From the NCBI GenBank assembly GCA_003427395.1, contig BFEA01000073.1, positions 916,974 through 949,654 on the forward strand: a stretch of 32,681 nucleotides of DNA, read 5' to 3'. The number at the start of each line of letters is the position of its first letter. The first letter of the stretch is position 1. Both the position numbers and the translations under genes were made by a program. The notes below the pieces were generated by a model, which ran no database searches, was not told the origin of the DNA, and saw only the letters and a program-made list of their open reading frames with translations. This stretch comes from Chara braunii. Lineage: Eukaryota > Streptophyta > Charophyceae > Charales > Characeae. This document shows positions 1 through 10,310 of the stretch, in pieces.

Positions 1-55
<55 letters not shown>
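1..55. repeat. (GA)n microsatellite
   Basis: An uninterrupted GA dinucleotide run opens the window and probably continues beyond its left edge. Similar runs occur at 1476-1548 (as CT), 9271-9331 and 9414-9546, so GA/CT is the commonest simple repeat here. Confidence 0.97.
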
Positions 56-57
<2 letters not shown>

Positions 58-1470
58 TGTGTACGCACTCAGACATCAGTAGACTGTGCAATGCACTGTC
101 TGGTGCACACACACACACATACACACAAATGTCTGGGCGTTCCCATTGTGCTTCATGTTGCTTGCTACATAGGCAAAACTGTTTCATCGTTGGGTTGTCT
201 GAACTCAAGGGCTTTCGTTGTCTGTAATAGGATTGAAGATGCTTTGATTTTGATTGTGCTCATCTGGGTGGAACGGGGGCTGCCGTGGCGACGTGTGTGT
301 ATGTGTGTGTGTTCAGATGATCCCATGACGTACTCGTCATGCACTCCACCATTACGGTGATACGCCAGGTCCGGTCATGTCCCAATCATACAGTTTTCAA
401 CGGCCACCAAGCCAGATGTCCCCCAAAATACAGAAATGACGAAATGGTTGCATCCATGAGTATTGATTTTACATTCATTCCATTCAGATAGTTGAAACAT
501 AAATCTGTATAAAAATGAAAAACAACTCAGTAAGGTGGGCATGGGAAGAATCAAGATTGCATAATATAGTAATTGTAAACATAATAGATATGAAAGGCAA
601 GGCTGCAAGTAGGAAACATCAGCCACTCCAGGAGATGGGTGGTGATGGCTGCTTGTTACCTCACCTATCACCGGGGAGTAGAGAAGGAGATCAAGAGAGG
701 GATGATAAAGGAGGGAGCATAAATGTGAGAAAACCAAAGAAAGATAGAGGGAGAACTGAGAAGAGTTCATGAGAACCAATTGAGTACTGATGACATCGAG
801 TATTCCAACGAGTATTCCAAACCAGGAGAAAGTAGTTCCAAAAGAACCCAAAAAGATCAATCATCTGCGAATACCAAAGTTGTTTGTGGCCAGAACCTTG
901 ATCAGGATAAAAACCATTAAAGATCGTACTCAGGTAATCAGAATAACCTCTAAAGCAACAAGGGTTCCAACACTGCCAAGCTTAGTGTTACATGCCCAGT
1001 TGGTCGATGTACAGATAAACCAAGGATCCGCAATGTGATAAAAAAGAGTAAATGGACAATGCAGTGCAAGTAGAATCTGAACAAGCAGTGTGCATTCTGA
1101 TACATACAAGAATGGTGCTTTACAGTGCAGTGGAAGACTTAGATACAAGTCCTGACCTGAACGGGACTGACCTCATTCACGTAGTATAAGAGAGCGCAGC
1201 AGAATGCTAAAATACCAATGACTACCTCAATCAATGTCGGAATACAGACCCAACATACATCACCCTTGTCACAATGCGGGAAGGAGCCTGGCGCTACACA
1301 TAGGAAGAATGCGCCAGGTCCAGATCATACACAGACGAAGAGAAGGGGATCAGACGAAGCACAAGGGGGAGATGGGAATGTCGTCAATACCGATCTTTGT
1401 TACAAGTCCCAAATAGTCCCTCGTCAAAATGTCTGAAGCCCAAAGTCGAGTCTGGATCCAATTTCACCAA

Positions 1471-1475
<5 letters not shown>
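56..1475. other. Unassigned sequence, no supported gene
   Basis: I see short (CA)n at about 105-127 and (TG)n at about 293-311, and otherwise unique-looking sequence. The open frames present are all short (at most 161 codons). They overlap on both strands, lack recognisable motifs and have no sign of conserved domain order. I assign nothing coding here. Confidence 0.6.

Positions 1476-1548
<73 letters not shown>
1476..1548. repeat. (CT)n microsatellite
   Basis: A perfect CT run of about 73 bases. Smaller CT tracts follow at about 1627-1642 and 1747-1761, so the 300 bp around it is a cluster of short CT repeats. Confidence 0.97.
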
Positions 1549-1551
<3 letters not shown>

Positions 1552-1779
1552 GTCTGCTGATGCAGTGAGGTCAGATAGCGAGAGGGTGAGAGGGAGATGG
1601 TGGACTGAGAAGAGGAAGAATAAGAACTCTCTCTCTCTCTCTTACGTGCCAAGTACTAACCTGTGAAGTTGGCGCTGTGCTGCAGGTACCTCGAAGACGA
1701 AGCTGGAGCTATGGCGCTGCGGGTAAGTATCCTTGGCCTCCGCCCAATCTCTCTCTCTCTCCGGTACTACTCTAGCTCC

Positions 1780-1840
1780 TACTAGCGCCCAACGCTGAAG
1801 ACTACAGCTGACGGTACTAGCGCCCAACGTTGAAGACTAC
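1780..1840. repeat. 26-bp direct duplication
   Basis: The block at 1780-1805 reappears at 1815-1840 with one difference, giving a period of 35 bases. Both copies contain AGCGCCCAACG followed by TGAAGACTAC. It is a local tandem duplication with no evident function. Confidence 0.85.
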
Positions 1841-3026
1841 TGCTAACGCTACTACTACTCCTGCAGCGCTCCTCCAGAGTGCTGCTGTCGAATCCTGAAG
1901 ACTACCTCCTGCCTCCTGAACTGCACGTGAAGTGTCTGGGAAGTACCTAGGAACTACCTCAGTCTACCTACAGCCTGCAGGGCGGGCCAGTCTTATATAG
2001 TGCTGGCTCGTCCAGGAGGCTATTGTTGCCAATGCCAAAATGTGCCAGACTCTGGGGTTGAAGCTCAAACAAAGGTTGTCTTGAAAATAGGCCAAAAATG
2101 GCCTGAGCTAAAACCCTGGTCTGGTGCCTGAGTTTCAGGGCAGGTCGATTTTATGAGGGCCTGAAAATGACCCTCAGTTTCAGACTGATATGGAAAGGTT
2201 CATTTGTAGATGATTGTCTATTGAAAAAACATTCGCGCCAGAGTTGGAAAATTTGGTCACGTAGATCTTGTACGTTGCTTAAATTTGTCGATTACTATGC
2301 ACAAGTTTATATGTGGCGCCGGACTGTCTTTATTCTTATCCCTCCTAGTTTCCTGAGTTCCTCTTTTGCTTCCTCCGGCCTTTCCTGAACTTTCCCCGCT
2401 TGTCATCTCCTTCCTTCCTTCCTTAGTACCTTCTAGGTTTGCCGATTCCCGGTCCCTTGCGGACCCCTGGTTCTGTTCTACGTCCTTTTCTGTGCCCAGA
2501 CTCTTCTTACTTCGCAAGCTCCCAGCTTGCTCTTCAGTCGCCATCCTTTCCTAATCCTGCATATAGGAAAAAAAAAATTCCCGAAAAAGGCCGGTTGTTC
2601 ACAGCTTTCCTGATTTCCGGCCCCTAGAGTTTGCTGCCGGTTTCCTTGTCTTAGTCATTTCCATACTTCTGCCTTACAGAGGCCGTGACAGGCTTGTCTG
2701 CCTTTTCTCGCTTGCGGGGGCACCGCCTGCTTTTCCTGCTGAAAAGCCTGTTGCTGGGCTTCGACGTTTTACCACTGCCATGCCTTGATTCTAAGGCAGC
2801 GTGTCCATGGCAGGCGGGTCCTTCTCTCGGAGATGGGATTTTTGCCTTCCCCGCCTTTAGATACCCCTAGCGTCCTTGGCGGTAGTGGCCATCCTAGTCC
2901 CTTCCCGGCACACCCTTAGATAGAGTAGGGCCCCAACCACTATTCTCCGCAGATTGCTATTCTTGTCTTTATTTTTATCATTTCATCGCTAGACTTCCTC
3001 GTTCGCCACCCTCCCCGACACTTTTC
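1841..3026. other. Unassigned sequence; charged minus-strand frame inside
   Basis: No recognised gene. On the minus strand, 2544 to 2257 is open for 95 codons and very rich in Lys, Arg, Glu, Ser and Gly. It lies downstream of the decayed paralogue cluster and could be a charged tail or unrelated. A TATA-like TTATATAG sits near 1992 on the plus strand, inside a short inverted repeat with GCCAG and CTGGC arms. Neither observation is strong enough to call a gene or promoter. Confidence 0.4.
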
Positions 3027-3740
3027 TCACACCGATTCCTCAGGCTCGCCCCGTTCGTCCGGTTTTTCGAACAGGTTAGCCAATCCCGCAAGGTAGTTTT
3101 CTCCCATTTCTATTTCTCTGATAATTATCGGCTCATATTCCTCAAAAGTCAGGAGTGGCGCCCCAAATATCACGATTTCGACGAGTTCTAATAATTCACG
3201 GACCAGATTTCCCCAAAACGGCCCATGCCTTACTAACACATCGTAAAACATTCCCGTGGTTTGTGGTCGGAAATGGTGGACCCAGGTTGGGGTCGAGTCT
3301 ACTAATTCCCTCGCCCTCGAGAGGCTGCCGAATACCAGATCTATCATGAAGCGGGGCACCCGACACCGCTGTCATCGGGGTCCTAAACTCTCGCCATCCT
3401 CCTAGTTCCACCCGTGTTCTTAACCCTACGTTTCTCCTTTCCCGAACTTCCTGGCCTATTTGGTTTAGCGCCCTGGCCGCCATCCGGAAGATTGGCAACA
3501 ACTCATGCCCCATTGCCATCTCGGTACCTAGCATGTGCCATCCGATTTCCGGTAGGTACACGGTCCCGGTCACCTTCAGGTCGGTGTATAAATCGTCTCC
3601 TGGTCCCCTGTTGAACCTCATGCCGCTCCATACGCATTCCACCATCATGAAGGCTTAGTCCCTCCCCAAGGTTACAGCCCTCCACTCCGTGTCAATTCCT
3701 CAGACCACGTAGCTTGCTGGAAGCGACACCTCCCATCCAT
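3027..3740 (-). pseudogene. Unrecognised tandem family, unit 4 (decayed)
   Basis: I do not recognise this family. Reading the minus strand from about 3740 to 3027 gives the motif order WEVSLPA, TEWRA, AFMMVE, GTVYLPEIGW, then a helix-like stretch with HELLPIF. VELGGWREFRTPM, MPRFMIDLVFGSLSRARELV, GPFWGNLVREL and a C-terminal EEYEPIIIREIEMGENYLAGL follow, with a stop at 3027. The motifs lie in different frames: 3648 to about 3360 in one and 3359 to 3027 in another, with a stop upstream of 3648. At least two disruptions are therefore present. The same order occurs in units 1 to 3 at 3.98-6.0 kb on the same strand. Complete length would be about 250 residues. No signal peptide, membrane span or catalytic motif is evident. 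Function is unknown. Confidence 0.6.
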
Positions 3741-3979
3741 TTCTGCTCTCCGTGGGTGGTCGAGGGTGTGTAGGTCGTCGTGACATCCTGGTGCGTCTCA
3801 TCGCCATTGCTGATTAGCGGATTCCTGCATATTTCAGACAGAAAGCGGGTTTTTCCCTTATTTCATCAGCTCCTTCCGTTATGGCTAGTTTATCTTTCCG
3901 CACCTTACCCTAACTCCTTTGTCACCCTTGTCCTCCTTTCCTCCCTACCGTCCTGCCTCCTCCTCTGGCGACTCGAACA
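3741..3979. other. Spacer between decayed units 3 and 4
   Basis: About 240 bases between the stop of unit 3 near 3957 and the first recognisable motif of unit 4. I see no family motifs, no clear promoter and no repeat in it. It is the expected position of 3' and 5' flanking sequence if the units were once separate genes. Confidence 0.45.
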
Positions 3980-4660
3980 GACGATAGACATCGCCTAGGT
4001 AGGTCATTCCGCGATCTACTTCGCGCCTAACGATTTCCCACATGGTCTCCTCACTTATTCTCGGAATCCTTGGTCTAGTAGTCACGGCCGCCTATAATAT
4101 ACACAGGACTTTATATCCCTGTTCCTTCTCAAAGGGTCCCATTTCTAGGAAGGTCCGGTAATACTCTCGATACACCGATGTTTCTTCAAAGCTCAGCCTA
4201 GTCAGTGCGGTTACCGCCCGCTCAATTCGTTCCGCGCCTCCCATTTGCCTTAGTATGAAGGGCGGCAGGCTCATGCGTACGCTCTCGTTTGGCAGACCAA
4301 AGGTTCCTACCATAACGATTCCTACTTTTGCCGTCACGTCGTCCCGTTCCGCATCCGCGAACTCAAACCCTTCTCGCCAGGTTATTTGTCAGGCCTCTTC
4401 GAGCATTCGCACGCGTCACCCCCGGAGGCCAGGGTGATCCCAAAGGTCCTCCATCCTTCCTCCGACAGGTATAACGACCCTGCGGCGTGCACGCGCCCTG
4501 GGAGGTCCAAATTTACTCCCCCGAATTCCCTTCTTGCGCGCCATTCCGGTTCCATCACCAGGTACACCGTGTCCTCCACCAGTTCTATCCCCACCCAATC
4601 TATTATCGGGTTGCTCACCCTGCTTCTCGCTGGCAAGCTTACCTCTATACTATCTCCATG
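3957..4660 (-). pseudogene. Unrecognised tandem family, unit 3 (decayed)
   Basis: On the minus strand this unit reads EVSLPARS, IIDWVGIEL, then EPEWRARREFGGV, LPGRVHAAGSLYLSEEGW, a stop near 4382 and a change of frame. After that come an AERDDV stretch, SVRMSLPPFILRQMGG, EYYRTFLEMGPFEKEQ and a second stop near 4092. Beyond it the translation resumes as ISEETMWEIVRREVDRG, MTYLGDVYRLFESPEEE and ends at TAG (3957-3959). That C-terminus aligns well with unit 4 (EEYEPIIIREIEMGENYLAGL) and unit 1 (VHWKIILRNVAIGETFLEGV). This is hard to explain unless the units are real coding homologues. Two or more frame breaks make it a pseudogene unless introns are involved. Function is unknown. Confidence 0.6.
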
Positions 4661-5250
4661 GAAGGGTCCTTCTTCTAGCGAAATTCGGTAGTAGGCGTCA
4701 GCCAACCATGCAAACCCTAGGTCCACCTCATCCAGAGACTCGGCTATTGAGCGAATATGTTCAAACCCGCCGAACCAATCTGCCACGAGGCGCGGCACCC
4801 AAGCCTGGACTTAACTGGTAAGGCAGCCTAAGCTCCTCCCATCCACCTATCACGACCCTATTGTCCACAGTATCCCAACCCTTGTTGGCAAAGTCATAGC
4901 CCATATTGTGCGTCCGGCGCTCGGCCTCCCCTAAGATTCACATCGGGTTTTGTCCGGATGCGAATGCTATACAAAACAGATGTCAACCTTTCTCCGACAG
5001 GTACACCGTTTCTAGGGCCTCCACATTCCCTTCGGCTATGTCATCCCATCCTTCCTCCTCCCTGGCCGGGTTCCACACCCTTTCTACCCATAGAAATGAC
5101 AATGCAGGCGCAATCTCCTTTCCTACCCAATCGCAGACCGTTCCCCGCCATTCGTTTCTTGTCGGCAAGGTCATTTCTACCCCCCCTTCAAGTCGTCTTG
5201 GCGCCAATCCTCTAAACATTTGCTTCCTTATGCTCTGTTCCCTAGCCATG
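4640..5250 (-). pseudogene. Unrecognised tandem family, unit 2 (decayed, fused to unit 3)
   Basis: The minus-strand motif order is VEMTLPTR, TVCDWVGKEI, SFLWVERVW, VEALETVYLSEKG (stop near 4983), then in another frame FASGQNPM and a stop. AERR and VVIGGWEELRLPYQL follow, then a frame change to PRLVADWFGGFEHIRS, DAYYRISLEEGPFHGDS. This parallels units 1 and 4. Unlike them it lacks the C-terminal GE-YL-GVA block. It runs without a stop directly into the EVSLPARS motif that opens unit 3, giving an open stretch from 4798 to 4382 that spans the junction. The usual C-terminus and spacer of about 350 bases are therefore missing, which suggests an in-frame fusion by unequal recombination. Function is unknown. 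Confidence 0.58.
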
Positions 5251-5342
5251 CATGTCCCCTGTACAACGCCAACTACCCATGCCATACTGCCCGGGAGCCC
5301 ATCCCTTAGAAATCTCAATCCTTGATCTCACCATCCCCCTCT

Positions 5343-6010
5343 TCATCCAAACATCATCATCCTCTTCATACCACAGTCCGCTACCCCTTCCAAAAACGTC
5401 TCCCCTATTGCTACATTCCTAAGAATTATTTTCCAATGAACGTCGCTCGGGACGAACACGCCGTCCGAACTGAGGCAATTTAGTATCACGGGTAACTCCC
5501 TTGCTAAGTTCCCTGCAAATGATCCCATCCCCACCGATAGGTGGAAAAAATCATGTCGGGCCCCTTGGTACAGCCCGAGGCTCGCCATGGACCGACATAT
5601 CCGCACCAGCCTACTCCGAGTCCCGAAAACGATGTCCACCATGAAGGAGGGCAAGACGCACCTCAGAGCTCTAAGGGGCCGCCTCACGTTTCTTCTATCC
5701 CCGAATTCCACCCGTACGTCTATCTTTTCCATTACCATCTCTACCCGCTGACACGCCGCCCATACCACTTCTCGTTCGGCCTCCCGAAACAACTTATACG
5801 GGAGCACCCCTAAGGCCAGTTCTATGATCATAGCATTCTCCTTCTCCTTAGACAAATAGACCCACCCCCGGGCTTCCACAGTCCCTCGAAACTCTAAGTC
5901 CAACAGACTTGGTGCTAGCTTTGTCAGGCTAACCTTAGTCCACATCGTTTCTATCCATAGGAAGGCGTCACATTCTACCAGCATCGCGGTTTGATATGCC
6001 AGTTCTAGGT
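5343..6010 (-). pseudogene. Unrecognised tandem family, unit 1 (longest open copy)
   Basis: This copy is open from 5984 to 5343 (213 codons from an internal Met), the longest uninterrupted member. Motifs in order are MLVECDAFLWIETMW, EFRGTVEARGWVYLSKEKE, AEREVVWAACQRVE, VRRPLRALRCVLPSFMVDIV, FGTRSRLVRI, GMGSFAGNLARELP and VHWKIILRNVAIGETFLEGV. It ends with a short Met-rich tail and a stop at 5343. A run of decayed coding-like sequence lies upstream to about 6224. Its N-terminal EVSLPA and DWVG motifs are not obvious, so the true start may be upstream in another frame. The translation is soluble-looking, with several Arg/Glu-rich helices, no membrane span and no signal peptide. It may be intact over this part. 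Function is unknown, and a plant or algal lineage-specific family is possible. Confidence 0.58.
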
Positions 6011-6240
6011 CCGTTCAGGTTCCCTCTTCCGGCAGCACGACCTACACCCCACCCCTTACGTCTATCGGCATCTCTGGTCCGCTGGAGTAGGTTGGCGACG
6101 ACATCCACCTCGCCATCTTGTTTTTCCAGCTCCCGACCCTGTTTTCCACAGCCAAGCACCACCCCCGGTTTTCGGGCGCGGTTAGCCTAAATCCTGGATG
6201 AGAATATTTCAGACCCCTCATCAAGGTCTAGCATATTCTA
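6011..6240 (-). other. Decayed coding-like stretch upstream of unit 1
   Basis: The minus strand 6224 to 6042 is open for 60 codons (FRLTAPENRGWCLAVENRVG within it). A VVLPEEG stretch follows in the next part, leading into unit 1. It may be the missing N-terminal part of unit 1 in another frame, but the motif match to the other units is weak. Confidence 0.3.
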
Positions 6241-6256
6241 CCCCCCCCCCCCCCCC
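6241..6256. repeat. (C)16 homopolymer
   Basis: Sixteen consecutive C residues immediately upstream, in the minus-strand sense, of the decayed gene cluster. Length may be unreliable in short-read data. Confidence 0.95.
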
Positions 6257-7451
6257 AATCCTTAAATTCTAACCCCCTTTGGATACCCTCAAGTCGACCC
6301 TTTTCACCCAAGCTCATTTTCTTGGTTCTCTTCAAGTTGACCTCTACCTCTCCGTCTCATGCTCTTCACTCACTCGTGCAGACTTAGGCAGGGGGTGAGA
6401 ATAGACTAGAATCATAACCCGCCCAATAGCTCATGTCTCAGTCATCTTTACAGAGGGGGATATAAAATACAAAAAGTCAGGCAATCTCACACACAAGAAC
6501 GGTCATCTCCTTACCGACTGTTCACCTAAGTGGTCTCTCCGTTGGTACTTTCGGCAGAGTTTTATCCCATACCTCAAGCGCAGCTCAACCGCCGCGAGCG
6601 TGGTACCCAAGCTCCGGCACAGGGGGACACCCTCACCTTCTGCTCAGAATACCCCATCCCGTCTTGCCGCTCTTGCGCACCCCCGTTGACACCGGGAATC
6701 ACCCCGCGTACCTCGGTAGGGGCAAAAGTCAACCGTCCGGGCATTCACTTCCATCTGTCCGATAAGGATCAGCCTTTACCATGCCGTACCGTGAGAGGCT
6801 ACATATCGCCTCCGAGGCCCCTTCCTTGCCCCACATGCGGTGTTCTTCCCCCGCCAGCCAACAGGCTAGGCCCCGCCTGCGGAGACGTTTCGCACCCCGC
6901 CCGGGCAAGGTGCCGAGCCATGCTCGGACCGCCCAGGTGCGAGTGCTGCTAATCAACCGGCGTGACAAACTCCCGTCCGAAAGCTCGGTGACATCAACCT
7001 TTGCAGATGAGACCCGGCGAACCCCGAAGAAAATGACGTTTCGCAACCTGCACCAGCCGATGCAGACCCACCCTTTCCTTCCGAAATGACATGACGCTCA
7101 ATCCCCCTTGCATGCAAACCACAAGTCCCAAGTGGGATACACATAAACATGTGTCTTTCCCTTGGTGTGCCCAGCTCTTCCTACCCACCCCTCACGATTT
7201 TTCACTCGGGACCATGTGTGCCACTCACCCCTAATTTCCATACATAGTGTCCGGTTCCTTTTCGTGAGCATCTTCAAAGGTGAGTTAGTTTTGCTTGGAG
7301 TCTAGCAACTCCCTTTATTTCCTTTCTCTTCTATTGTCTGTCCTTTCATAGGGTAGGATTGCTCCTTCTCGATTACCGTTATGTTCATATGAGGTTTCTT
7401 CAAGCATTTCAAGTGTATAGTGCATGAGCCCGCTGGGCTCAAAGAAGAAAA
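6257..7451. other. Unassigned sequence, no supported gene
   Basis: C-rich DNA with several overlapping short open frames on both strands (at most 140 codons) and no recognised motif. A TATA-like GATATAAAATA lies at about 6459-6469 on the plus strand, but no convincing gene follows it. Confidence 0.5.
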
Positions 7452-7562
7452 GTAGGTCGTCTACCTCCACGCAACATTGCTCTGTCACGCTTTCGCCCAT
7501 TGCGGAAAATTCCCAACTGCTGCCTCCCGTAGGAGTCTGGGTCATGTCTCAATCCCAGTGTG
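7452..7562 (-). rRNA. Organellar-type 16S rRNA fragment (pseudogene-like)
   Basis: The minus strand carries the universal small-subunit rRNA segment ACTCCTACGGGAGGCAGCAG (E. coli position about 340). It is preceded by CACACTGGGA and TGAGACA and followed by GGGAATTTTCCGCAATGGGC and GCGTGGAGGTAGA. The TTTTCCGCAATGGGCGAAAG and GTGGAGGTAGA wording is that of plastid or cyanobacterial 16S rather than plant mitochondrial rRNA. By eye about ten bases differ from the plastid consensus as I remember it. Similarity stops abruptly on both sides, so this is a short, diverged fragment and not a working gene. The simplest reading is an old plastid-to-nucleus transfer. A diverged mitochondrial or bacterial origin is the alternative. 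Confidence 0.8.
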
Positions 7563-8896
7563 GGGGTACCCATTCGACCGGATCACTCCGCCGCGGGATT
7601 TCCATTGGACCCCGGCCGAAGCCGAAGAACCAATCGTCTGCCAGGCAACCGGAGCCCTTCTTTCTCACGAAGAGGAAGGGTCGACCTGCGACTTGCCCAA
7701 GGCCTCCCCGGACTGGCGAACACCAGCACCGGATGAAGGAGGGCTAGAGCCAAGCCACAAGGAGTTGGCTAATTAAGTGTACAACATACATGTTATACCT
7801 CCAGGCTTGGCCATGCCATGCGCCCAGCCACTCTCAAGTCTGATTCTCTGTGGGAAAAGGCAAGCACAAGTCCTCATTCCTTTGTCTTAAGTTATAAATA
7901 TGGTCTCGCGTAGGGCACCCCCCTCGGGATCGCAAGGGTCAGTTTAACCCATTACCCAGCGCCTCCACCGTTTTTGTAGGGCCAAACCCCGGTAGACTTT
8001 CGAGCCTGGGTTGACCCCAATGCGGGTCCTATTTGGCTCGGCCCACCCATGCTCATGCTCAGGGCGCGGGCCGTTCGTCCCAGGGTCACCCCCACCTAGT
8101 GCTTTGAGATGGAGAGGGCTTTGACATTGGGGGTGTAGCTCAGCCCTCACGCCGGGTGGTAGTCTCGCTGGTCCTTTCGGCAAGCACAAGTTTTTCGATT
8201 CTTGATTATGTTCGCAAGCAATTGCTCCTTCCAATACTCATGCAGTCCAGGGATTCTTTGAGAGCTCTTCTTCTTTCTGTGCGTAGGCTAAGCGTCATCC
8301 TTAGGCTACGCACCATTTTCCTAAACACATCAGTCCTGCGGCATCATCGGGGCGCGGCAACGCCATTTTTCCCCTAGCCTCTACATATTTTTTTTGTTTG
8401 ACACATGCATCCCATCCATAGTCTCCGTTGCTTGCCCTTAGTCTTTTCGGGCTTTTATGTTGCATGCGAAGAATCACCCCACACTTTCATCATGCAAGGC
8501 CACACCCCTCTCTCGACCCTTTGTTCGAAGCATCATACACCAAGGCCCGGCCGCGGTAGAGTTTACACTAGGGCCTAAGGCCCTTCCGTTCGTTCCTCTC
8601 TCCCCCTTTCGCCTGCGTATCCTAGACCCTGTCCCGCTCAAGTCATCCCAAGCTACTCACCTGCACAATCCCACATAAGCAAAGACCGATACAATCCCCC
8701 AACGGGGTAAACACATTGCCCTTCCCGCAAGCCTCAGTTCCTTTCTCTTCCGTAGTTCTTTCGATTTTCCCTTCCTTTCCACAGTCAAGCCATACCTTTT
8801 CCTTAGTCATGTAGTCGGGGGAAATGGTTGAGTCAACTGACCTTGCTTCAAGTTACACTTTGTCCCGGACCTTGTCTCCTCTCAATCTTCCAATTG
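7563..8896. other. Unassigned sequence next to the rRNA fragment
   Basis: I searched by eye for the rest of an rRNA operon, tRNA genes and plastid genes and recognised none. The minus strand 8234 to 7944 is open for 96 codons with a Gly/Pro/Arg-rich composition that I cannot assign. It might be transferred organellar DNA, but nothing here proves that. Confidence 0.4.
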
Positions 8897-8990
8897 TCCT
8901 TCCCTTCCCTTCTTGGCGGCACAAGGGACCGACAATCCTTCCCTTCCCTTCTTCGCGGCACAAGGGACCGGCAATCCTTCCCTTGCCCTC
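8897..8990. repeat. 39-bp tandem repeat, about 2.4 copies
   Basis: Starts at 8897, 8936 and 8975 share TCCTTCCCTT followed by GCGGCACAAGGGACCG (the third copy is partial). The first two copies differ at very few positions, indicating recent duplication. Confidence 0.85.
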
Positions 8991-9221
8991 TTTTTCCACC
9001 AAGTGAGAACCGATTTCTTTACCGTTCGTTCCCTAGCAATGTAACAAGTGAGCGGGAAGGGTTAGTTGCATGCCAAGGGGAGAGAGAGGGGGAGAAGAAG
9101 GGGTCAAAGCTTTAGGGTATAGGAGAAAGATGATGATGGAAAAAAAGGGGGGGGGATGGCGGCGAAAGGGGAGAAGGAGGAAAGAGAATGGGGGGGGTAT
9201 GAGGATAGGGAAAGAGAGAAG

Positions 9222-9265
9222 AAAGGAGAGAGAGATAGGCCGATAGCTTGCTAGCTAGATAGAGA

Positions 9266-9270
<5 letters not shown>
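9222..9270. repeat. 49-bp direct duplicate, left copy
   Basis: This stretch (containing GGCCGATAGCTTGCTAGCTA) recurs base for base at 9365-9413. Both copies lead into a (GA)n run. A transposase adapter sequence lies between them, so the duplication is probably an artefact of library preparation or assembly. Confidence 0.9.

Positions 9271-9331
<61 letters not shown>
9271..9331. repeat. (AG)n microsatellite, left copy
   Basis: Perfect AG run of about 61 bases following the left 49-bp duplicate and ending at ACATCGCATT, 12 bases before the adapter sequence. Confidence 0.95.
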
Positions 9332-9334
<3 letters not shown>

Positions 9335-9342
9335 CGCATTCC

Positions 9343-9361
9343 CTGTCTCTTATACACATCT
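9343..9361. other. Tn5/Nextera mosaic-end adapter relic
   Basis: CTGTCTCTTATACACATCT is an exact 19/19 match to the Tn5 mosaic end used in Nextera library adapters. Reverse-strand translation gives the well-known contaminant peptide start YKRQ. It sits between two exact 49-bp copies of flanking sequence. This is uncropped adapter in an assembled read or mate-pair junction, not genomic sequence. Confidence 0.97.
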
Positions 9362-9364
9362 AGA

Positions 9365-9549
<185 letters not shown>

Positions 9550-9639
9550 CCCATTCCTAATCGCTTTTATCCCATTGCTTTTTCCACCGTCCTACCTAAG
9601 ATCCTTCTTGCCGAGCCGGTCCCCTTTGGCCATGGTTTA

Positions 9640-10310
9640 TGCTTGGTGGAAGAGATGAAGGAGGAAGAAGAGTTGAGGTGTTGGGCTATGGCGGATGGTT
9701 GAGGAAGGTGGGGAGGAAGAAGGGTCGAGGTGATTGGCCAAGGTGGATGGTTGAAGACGATGGAGGAGGAAGAAGGATTGAGGTGGTTGACTATGGTGGG
9801 CGGTCGAAGATGATGGAGGAGGAAGAAGGGTTGAGGTGATTGGCTATGGTGGAAGGGCAAAGAAGATGAAGGAGGAAGAAAGGTTGAGGTGGTTGGCCAT
9901 GGTGGATGGTTGAGGATGATGGGGAAGGAAAAAGGGTTGAGGTGGTTGGCTATGGTGGACGGGTGAAGATGACGGAGGAGGGAGAAGGGTTGAGGTGGTC
10001 GGCTATGGTGGACGGGTGAGGATGANGGCTATGGTGGACGGGTGAAGATGACGGAGGAGGGAGAAGGGTTGAGGTGGTCGGCTATGGTGGACGGGTGAGG
10101 ATGATGGGGGAGGAGGAAGGGTTGAGGTGGTTGGCTATGGTGGACGGGTGGAGATGACGGAGGAGGGAGAAGGGTTGAGGTGGTCGACTATGGTGGACGG
10201 GTGAAGATGATGGCGGAGGAAGAAGGGTTGAGATGGTTGGCTATGGTGGACGGGTGAAGATGACGGAGGAGGGAGAAGGGTTGAGGTGGTCGGCTATGGT
10301 GGACGGGTGG
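9640..10310 (+). repeat. 53-bp minisatellite array, left locus
   Basis: The marker CTATGGTGGAC and its variants start at 9686, 9738, 9791, 9844, 9897, 9950, 10003, 10029, 10082, 10135, 10188, 10241 and 10294. Spacing is 52 or 53 except for one 26-base step at 10003-10029 that contains a single N at 10026, a collapsed join. The unit is G-rich (GAAGATGACGGAGGAGGGAG, then AAGGGTTGAGGTGG). The array ends directly against reverse-transcriptase coding sequence at 10311. An inverted array with the same unit and period is at 25970-26395. Because 53 is not a multiple of three, each unit shifts the reading frame. Confidence 0.93.

Noticed and set aside
8100-8180. Phrase GTGTAGCTCAG, tRNA-like
   Set aside because: No anticodon arm, T arm or matching acceptor stem could be found around it.
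9112-9357. Minus-strand open frame starting with the adapter-derived YKRQ peptide and then poly-Leu/Ser
   Set aside because: It is translation of the Nextera adapter and the (GA)n tract, not a gene.
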